From the NCBI GenBank assembly GCA_948470475.1, contig OX419339.1, positions 11,669,863 through 11,733,862 on the forward strand: DNA of 64,000 nucleotides, read 5' to 3'. Source of the DNA: Galaxea fascicularis (Eukaryota > Cnidaria > Anthozoa > Scleractinia > Euphylliidae). The notes beneath the pieces are model-generated. The model made no database searches and was not told where the DNA came from. It worked only from the letters and a program-made list of their open reading frames with translations. Position 1 is the stretch's first letter. Every line of letters starts with the position of its first letter. Shown piece by piece: positions 58,293 through 64,000 of this stretch. The translations under genes were made by a program, and so were the position numbers.

Positions 58293-58300
58293 GTGATTAC
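58134..58300. repeat. 167-bp near-perfect palindrome
   Basis: GTAATCACATGATT and AATCATGTGATTAC form the ends. The arms share GTGCAATTTGGAATAAATAA, AAATTTTTTCAAAGACCA and TGCACGAGCCC. The arms are about 80 bases with almost no loop. Confidence 0.8.
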
Positions 58301-58303
58301 TTA

Positions 58304-58781
58304 TTAATAATACACTTGAAAAATAGACTACTTATAAAGCCTCAGCCCATACATTGACTACTGAGGTACGCAGAAGGCATTGCCCTCGATCTTCTGAAAC
58401 TTGGAGAAGCTTCGAAAATATCCGGAGATCACCGGAAGTGTTCGGTAATCTTCGGACATCTTCGGTAGTGTTCGGGTAATCTTTGGATATGTTCGGGTGA
58501 TCATCAGAAACCGTCTGAAGCATTTGGGTGATCTTCGGAAGTGTTCGGCTATCTTCGGAAATTTTCGTGTGGTCTACGGAAATCTTCGGAAGGTTTTGCA
58601 CTATATTCGGCGGTCTTCGAAATACATCGGTTGGTCTTCGGAAGTCTTCGAGTCTTTGTTTTAATTTCGGAAATCTTCATTGTAATTTGCACTGGTGTTA
58701 CACTTTCTGCACTTTGTTACACTTGAACTGCACTGCTCTCAGCCAATCACAATCGAGTAATTTTTTCAAGTGTATTATTAA
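58304..58781. mobile_element. inverted-end element filled with TTCGG minisatellite
   Basis: TTAATAATACACTTGAAAAA at the left is mirrored by TTTTTTCAAGTGTATTATTAA at the right. The interior (about 58400-58670) is built of degenerate ATCTTCGGAAGTGTTCGGGT-type units of about 17-18 bp. It abuts the palindrome at 58134-58300. Confidence 0.65.
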
Positions 58782-59194
58782 CTTGGTAACTCAAACAGGT
58801 TGACTTTAGTGATCTCCTCAACAGCTTTTCACGAGATAGTGAATCTTTTGTACTTACAGTTTTTTGAGACTCTCCTCTCGAGTCAAGGGTCTTGTCTTGC
58901 AAGTGGGTGGTAACTTACATTTGAGTGGTACTTGTATGTCCAATTAAAGTACTGTATAAAGGACTCTGATGGGCAGTGGGCTGCTGTACAGTTGTAACAA
59001 AGTTAAGTTACACAGGTATCAAGTGAGCTTCAAGGCATATGCCCATTATTTTTAGTAAATGACACCAAAACTTTCCATTTATATTAATATCCATGTACAT
59101 GTGTATATAAGTGTGAATTTGTTACAGTATTTATTTGCAGAACACACAATATTTGTGGTTTGTTCTGTAGTAGTTAGAGTGGATTTCACAAAAC
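58782..59194. other. no gene recognised
   Basis: AT-rich flank between two repeat elements; nothing is supported. Confidence 0.35.
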
Positions 59195-59750
59195 ATTGGC
59201 CACGCTGTTTCTGAGCTTGGTTCCCAACTTGGGAACTGGGGCAGGTAGTTGACAAGTTCATTGTCAACGGGCTAATAAAATTTGCAACTTCACAATGAAC
59301 TTTGGTAACTTCGCTCTGAAAGTTGGTATGAACTTGGCAACAAAGTGTGAAAGTGTCTCAGGTGAATCATGGCAGAAAGCCAGGCGAGTAGTTTTTCAGA
59401 AAAGTCTGGATCTTTTGGATTTCCAGTCGAAGACAAGATCAAAAACCGATTCTTTCTGCAGATTTTCATTAAAATGTTTTTTCTGACATGGATTTCAATG
59501 AAGGAAATCTGCAGCAAATTTTATGTTTGATTGGTAATCTGAAAGGTCTGGAGTTAAAGATCTAAATCACACCCTTACACACTATAAAATAAAAACCATT
59601 GGCTTTTGAGATATTTTAGCATGTTTGGTATTTTATATTAAATTTTGGAGATGAGCACAAAGCATAACAAATTTTCCCACATGCGTAGCTATAAATGACA
59701 CTAAGAAAATGTGCAACAGCAAATTCTGACAAATAACTTTCAGCTTTATC

Positions 59751-59843
59751 CTGCAAACTTTAGACCTCCACCTCAACCAACACAATGCTGCTTTATTCTG
59801 CAAACTTTAGACCTCCACCTCAACCAACACAATGCTTTTAGTT
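59751..59843. repeat. 47-bp tandem duplication
   Basis: CTGCAAACTTTAGACCTCCA through CAACACAATGCT occurs at 59751 and again at 59798. The first 39 bases are identical, so this is a recent event. Confidence 0.85.
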
Positions 59844-59981
59844 ACTCAGTTGTTGCTGTTTCCAGTATTCTGCTGGTATTCATTACAACAACATTAGTTT
59901 TCGCTGTTCTGGTTTTATATCCACCATTACTGTGTTTGGAGTCTCCACGCTCCAAGAATTAAGAAATAGAAAACATGTACT

Positions 59982-60119
59982 GTGTTTCTAACAAGTTATA
60001 GAAACATGAGGGAAAGTTTGGGAGAATGAGAAATGCTGTGGGAACACAAGCTGAAGGCAAGTGTTTCCACAGCACTCTCGAGTTCTCCCACAAGTGTTTC
60101 TATAACTCAACAGAAACAC
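59982..60119. repeat. hairpin-forming repeat with GTTATAGAAACA arms
   Basis: TGTTTCT.AC..GTTATAGAAACA and GGGAGAA...TGCTGTGG.AACAC on the left are mirrored on the right (GTGTTTCCACAGCA, TTCTCCCAC, TGTTTCTATAAC). It lies inside the element 59195-60624, and another GTTTCTATCGACTTATAGAAAC palindrome is at 60257-60280. Confidence 0.6.
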
Positions 60120-60956
60120 TGAGAACATGTTTTTCTAATTCTTTTAGAAAACGCTGTGACGAAAAAAGGAAAACAACTTGTGAACTTTGATAATCAAAAT
60201 GTAAATTCTCTTTGCTTGCGTCATCAGTACGTCAACAGCTCGTGCAAGTTGTGTGTTTCTATCGACTTATAGAAACATGATCTCTAACCAATCAGCACGC
60301 GTATTCTTATTTTAATACTCGTTATAGTACACTTGGGCAAATTCAATTTCCCTGTGACCACCACCATTCAACCAGCACTTCACTATTTCGCTGCAGACAT
60401 TATCTGGCAAAGATCTGCCTAGTTGTAGAAAAGGGTTGGACAAATTCATGTCGCATTCAAACATCGCTGTGAACTTTGTTACCAAGTTTATATAGACTTT
60501 CGGAGCGAAGTTGCCAAAGTTCATTGTGAAGTTGCAAATTTTATTTGCCTGTTGACAATGAACTTGTGAACTACCCACCCCAGTTCTCAAGTTAGCAACC
60601 AAGCTCAGAAACGGTGCGGCCAATCAGCGCAATCCTGCTCTCCACCATAACAGAATACATACAGCTGTACAGCTCTTTGGACTTTCAGTTGGGTGACTTG
60701 CATTGACAAATTTCCTTGCAAGGTTGTTGTGGCAAATGTGTGTTTGTTGCTGGAAATGAAAAAAAGAATGTTATCAATGGCAAGACATGGTTGATTGTTT
60801 TGGAAATAATTATTTTGATTGGACCATTTACTCACCACCAAAATCCCAAACTAATGTAATGTCATCTAATTTGGAAAGTCCAAATGTTTTGTGACAAACT
60901 AAAGTTTACATCATGGTTTGTCTTATTGATAACTGACTGTTTTTTTTGGTTTCCAG

Positions 60957-61315
60957 TATCAACAACATGAGCTCTGATCTAAAAATGGCTCCCAATGATA
61001 AGAGGGACTCGAGATTCCATGATAATCGTAAGAACTCCCCAGACAGTTGGGGAAAGTCACCTCCAAGGCACGGTAGTGATGCTACCACGGAGACCAATAG
61101 AAATGATCCACACTCTATCCGTTGCCGTGTTTTCATTGGCAATCTTCCTGTCGAGATGAAGAGCAAGGAACTTGAGGACACTTTTTCTAAGTATGGGCGT
61201 GTGACAGGCGTCTCAGTCCACAATAACTATGGATTTGTTCAGTTTGAAGATGATAACTCTGCTGATGCAGCAGTTGAGAAAGAAAATCGCCAAGTTTATT
61301 ATGGAAAACATGTAG
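60957..61315 (+). CDS. NCOA5: NCOA5-like gene, first coding exon (RRM)
   Basis: A nuclear RNA-binding coregulator resembling NCOA5 and the hnRNP C/RALY RRM group. An acceptor (TTTGGTTTCCAG) precedes 60957, so at least one untranslated exon lies upstream. The ATG is at 60967 with A at -3. Residues 1-50 are polar and disordered. The RRM follows, with RNP2 VFIGNL (55-60) and RNP1 within NNYGFVQF (86-93). SKYGRVTGVSVHNNYG closely follows the hnRNP C-type pattern. The exon ends at a GTGAGT donor (61316) in phase 1 and joins 62609 to complete the RRM's last strand (HVDVNLAGDRRKP). RRM confidence is very high; the NCOA5 name rests on the next exon. Confidence 0.88.
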
Positions 61316-62608
61316 GTGAGTGGTGACTTTCTGAGGAACAGCTCCTGCATGTGCATCAAAATTTTTTCAGGACAGAAGGCCATCGGTTGAAATACGTTTG
61401 TGGTTAGCAGCACCAATTTTTGACCTACCACAACCAATAACATTGTTCCACCTTTTTTTCTCATGAAGTGTTTTACTCTGTTCTCTCTTGGGATCCACTA
61501 ATAGAGGTGCATTTACATGTACAGTCTTATTTGTGGGTGTGGTCAGCTTTGGTGTATATATACACTGTTAGGAGGATGGGGCGCTGACCTTGCTTGTTGA
61601 GCACAAGATGCAGAGGCCAACAAGTATCAGCTGGTAGAAAAACCCAAAGAATCCAATTCATTTAACTTCTGTGGACACTTGTGACAGAACATTGCTTGAA
61701 CAGTGTATTGGTCTCAACAGAATGTTGCTTTTCACTGAGAGCAGAAATTGTGAGCTCTTGCTTTAGAATGGTTCTGATTTGCTCAGTTTCATTTCTTCTT
61801 CTCTCTCAGAATTGCATTTTTACCAAGGTGACAAGCTACAACTGTAGCCAGCAAAGTTGTCTTTATTTTTGCATTCTCTTTACCAATAATGTGACAAATC
61901 TTGTTTATTTACAGTGTACTGCCTTAACTACAAAACCTTTAATACAGCAGAATCAGTGGCTAGGGTTTCTCAAATTTTATAGTCCTGGACAAGTGTAGCA
62001 TTGCTTAGCACTGGAATGGTTGACTCAAACTACATGCTTGGCTATTGAATACTCTAGGCACCTAGCCTTTCTTTTTTTTTTTTTATCTGTTTATTAAAAC
62101 AAGTGTCGACGGTTTCACAAACAGGGTTTGCATGTGTCTTGAAAGTCCTTGAATTTCAAAGTAAAAATTCAAGGCCTTAAAAGTCCTTTGTTGCCAGTTT
62201 TATCCAACAAAGCTTCTTATGTGTCTGAGACGGAAATGGGTGCACTGTCTACTTTGAGCATCTGATGTGACATTATATTGGCTTGACGTGGAGTCCTTGA
62301 AAAATGGAAAAATGTGTCCCTGAAAGGCCTTGAAAAGTCCTTGAATTTTTGGTCAAAAAATGAACCCTGTACAAATTACAGTGTAAAATACACAATTCAA
62401 ATATATATAAGGGTACAAAATAATAATAAAAAAAACAATTACAATGTTGCATTTAAGACACCACTATTGCATGAATTATTACAACATTAGCTTCTAGAAG
62501 CCCCCCCCATTTTTCCTTTAAGACATGTTTTTTTTGTTATGACGCCATATATCATGTGCACCCAGCCTTTTTGTTTAATATTTGCCACTGCATTTAATTT
62601 TCTTGCAG
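61316..62608 (+). other. NCOA5-like intron with MITE
   Basis: A 1293-bp intron with GTGAGT donor and TTTTCTTGCAG acceptor. It holds the inverted-repeat element 62122-62369 and no evident exon. Confidence 0.8.
62122..62369. mobile_element. intronic MITE with CAGGGTT ends
   Basis: CAGGGTT at the left and AACCCTG at the right. Inside them are inverted TCCTTGAATTT and GGCCTTGAAAAGTCC words. CAGGG ends recall hAT-type elements; a clear 8-bp duplication was not confirmed. Confidence 0.6.
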
Positions 62609-63209
62609 ATGTAAATTTAGCTGGGGATAGGAGAAAACCAAAAATGGATGAGAGACCACGTGACAGGGACAGCAGACCACCTTTTCCCTTCAGGAGAGAA
62701 CGAGAATTTGACCGTGATGGCAGACCATTCAGAAAATCACCACCACGTGAAAGACCCAGATTTGAGGACTATGATCGCTTTCCTTCACGGTTTGAGCCAC
62801 CCTTTGACCGCCGTGGTCGATCCCCATCACCCCCTCCACATCGGAGAATGGATGATCGTCCAGGTTATGGTCGGCATGATGACTACTACATGCGAGATCG
62901 CTACAGGGATGAGCCTCCCCATCACAGAGAGCCGTACCCAAGACACTTCGAACACAGAGGTGAACCTTTTGATAGAGACAGGCGTGATCCATATGATTCT
63001 CCGAGGGGGCCTTACCCTGAAAGAAGAGAGAATCATTATGATCGTTATGATTCATACAATCGTGACTACTCCCGGCCTGATGATTACCCAGGTGCTGCAA
63101 AGAGACCAAGAATGGATTACAATGATCGTCCAGACGACATGTATAGTGGCAGTAAAAACATTGAGGCACCAACTGATTGTGTGATAGTGGTGATGAATAA
63201 ACAGCAAAG
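62609..63209 (+). CDS. NCOA5: NCOA5-like gene, second coding exon (R/D/P/Y-rich linker)
   Basis: Continues the frame from 61315 and encodes residues 117-316 plus two bases. It opens with DVNLAGDRRKP, the end of the RRM. A roughly 170-residue disordered linker follows, dense in Arg, Asp, Pro and Tyr (RDRDSRPPFPFRRERE, SPSPPPHRRMDDR), ending in a KRPRMD basic patch. The final APTDCVIVVMNKQQR matches the start of the anticodon-binding-like domain of NCOA5, which supports the name. The donor is GTATGT at 63210, phase 2. The remaining exons are not in the window up to 64000. Confidence 0.85.
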
Positions 63210-64000
63210 GTATGTTCAGCCGTACATGGAGCTATGAGTAATCAGTAACATTTACAAGCTAGTGTCACAGATGGCCTAAGTTTTCCAACTACATGACCTG
63301 TATGTCATTGCTGGCACACAATTTTGCTGTTGTTGGTAGAACAGAAATGACCTTCAACTTTCGCAGGTGTGCAAAATCAATTTGTGAGCTTATTAGCAGT
63401 TGTGTAAACAACATTAACAACTGTCAGTCGTCTCTCAAACATGTGTATTGATGGTTTAAAAAAGTTTACCTCACTAGTGCACTAAGAAATACATAGATCA
63501 TGTGTAGCAGAAAAAAGTTGAAAGATATGGATCACAGTGTTTGACTTCTCTACTGAGGGTCTTCACAAGGTGAGGTGGTGGTGGCTACTGACTGAGTATT
63601 GGTACAAGTTGAACCTTGGTTGGTGTTGATTGATGTGCTTTGACCAGCCCTTGGACTGTTGTTGTCATTCAAACTAGAAAGTGTTCCCATGGCAGCCTCC
63701 TTTGGTACCATTTTGGATATTGTGCTGTTTGATTGTTAGCCCGATCCAATCTTACTGTTACCAATTCCACTGCCCCTGTTGATGTTATCAGCAGGGTCCG
63801 AAATTAAATTTTTTACGTGGGCGTCCTCTGGCGATCGAATATAAATTTTTGGTCGCCAGAGGGCAAATTGGAGTTGCCAAAACCTCCCTCTCCCTTTTTT
63901 AAAGAAAATTTTAAATATGGTTAAATGCAATTTAACTTAGTTAACAACGAGGAGCAAGTGGCGTTTTCCTTGTTGGCGTTAGTAGCGTTGTGGCGTTTTT
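63210..64000 (+). other. next intron of the NCOA5-like gene, to window edge
   Basis: No exon was recognised after the donor at 63210. At about 63792-63870 CAGGGTCCGAAATTAA and a CCTCTGGCGA/TCGCCAGAGG hairpin suggest part of another hAT-like repeat that continues past the edge. Confidence 0.5.

Larger units (their letters stand above)
59195..60624. mobile_element. 1.4-kb element with about 160-bp inverted arms
   Basis: The left arm (59195-about 59356) and right arm (about 60450-60624) are inverted copies. They share ATTGGCC, GTTTCTGAGCTTGGTT, ACAAGTTCATTGTCAACGGG (or AGG), and AATTTGCAACTTCACAATGA. The interior contains the tandem duplication 59751-59843 and the hairpin 59982-60119. No transposase frame is seen. 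Confidence 0.7.

Noticed and set aside
58400..58670. TTCGG-rich repeats considered as a CRISPR-like array
   Set aside because: Units are degenerate and directly tandem without unique spacers, and the window is eukaryotic.
60946..60966. Upstream in-frame extension of the NCOA5-like start
   Set aside because: It begins at a non-ATG codon and crosses the splice acceptor ending at 60956; ATG 60967 is the supported start.
62729..63172. 147-codon minus-strand frame opposite the NCOA5-like exon
   Set aside because: Shadow of the repetitive Arg/Asp/Pro-coding strand.

Overview
This is a eukaryotic nuclear window. It most likely comes from an anthozoan cnidarian such as a stony coral. The evidence is AT-rich sequence, sparse intron-containing genes with GT/AG splice sites, a clan-2 cytochrome P450, an intronless class A GPCR in tandem copies, an NCOA5-type RNA-binding gene, and very many short inverted-repeat (MITE-like) elements. 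The genus cannot be fixed by reading alone.

Layout. 1-6 kb: two small candidate exons of a secreted protein, with intron-like sequence containing several MITEs. 6-17 kb: a complete two-exon cytochrome P450 gene on the minus strand (exon 1 at 16811-16961, exon 2 at 12391-13799, 519 aa). Upstream lies a decayed second copy of its intron and 5' flank (about 6.0-9.7 kb) without recognisable exons. 17-23 kb: P450 5' flank and mostly unassigned sequence. 23.0-52.05 kb: a segmental tandem array of an approximately 11.8-kb unit in about 2.5 copies, called units 0, 1 and 2. Each unit contains, in order, segment S1, segment S2 (the GPCR gene), segment S3 (a roughly 2-2.6 kb element with long inverted arms) and segment S4. 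Unit 0 has lost S2, so only two GPCR genes remain (35846-36805 and 46621-47607). Because each unit supplies an empty site for the others, many mobile insertions can be delimited exactly with their target duplications. 52-59 kb: palindromic repeats and decayed coding fragments. 59.2-60.6 kb: a 1.4-kb inverted-repeat element. 60.9-64 kb: the 5' coding part of an NCOA5-like gene, which runs off the right edge.

The most unusual object is the insertion at 29556-31228. It is a 1673-bp element with about 145-bp terminal inverted repeats and a perfect 9-bp target duplication. It carries two inward-facing, broken gene starts: a RecQ-like helicase with a Walker A motif on the plus strand, and a protein with two paired cysteine motifs resembling a ZAD-type zinc finger on the minus strand. 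I read it as an internally deleted derivative of a larger transposon with a helicase gene.

The P450, GPCR and NCOA5-like genes have no evident shared pathway. No CRISPR arrays, rRNA or convincing tRNA genes were seen. Repeat boundaries marked 'about' were read by eye; exon boundaries were counted against the sequence.
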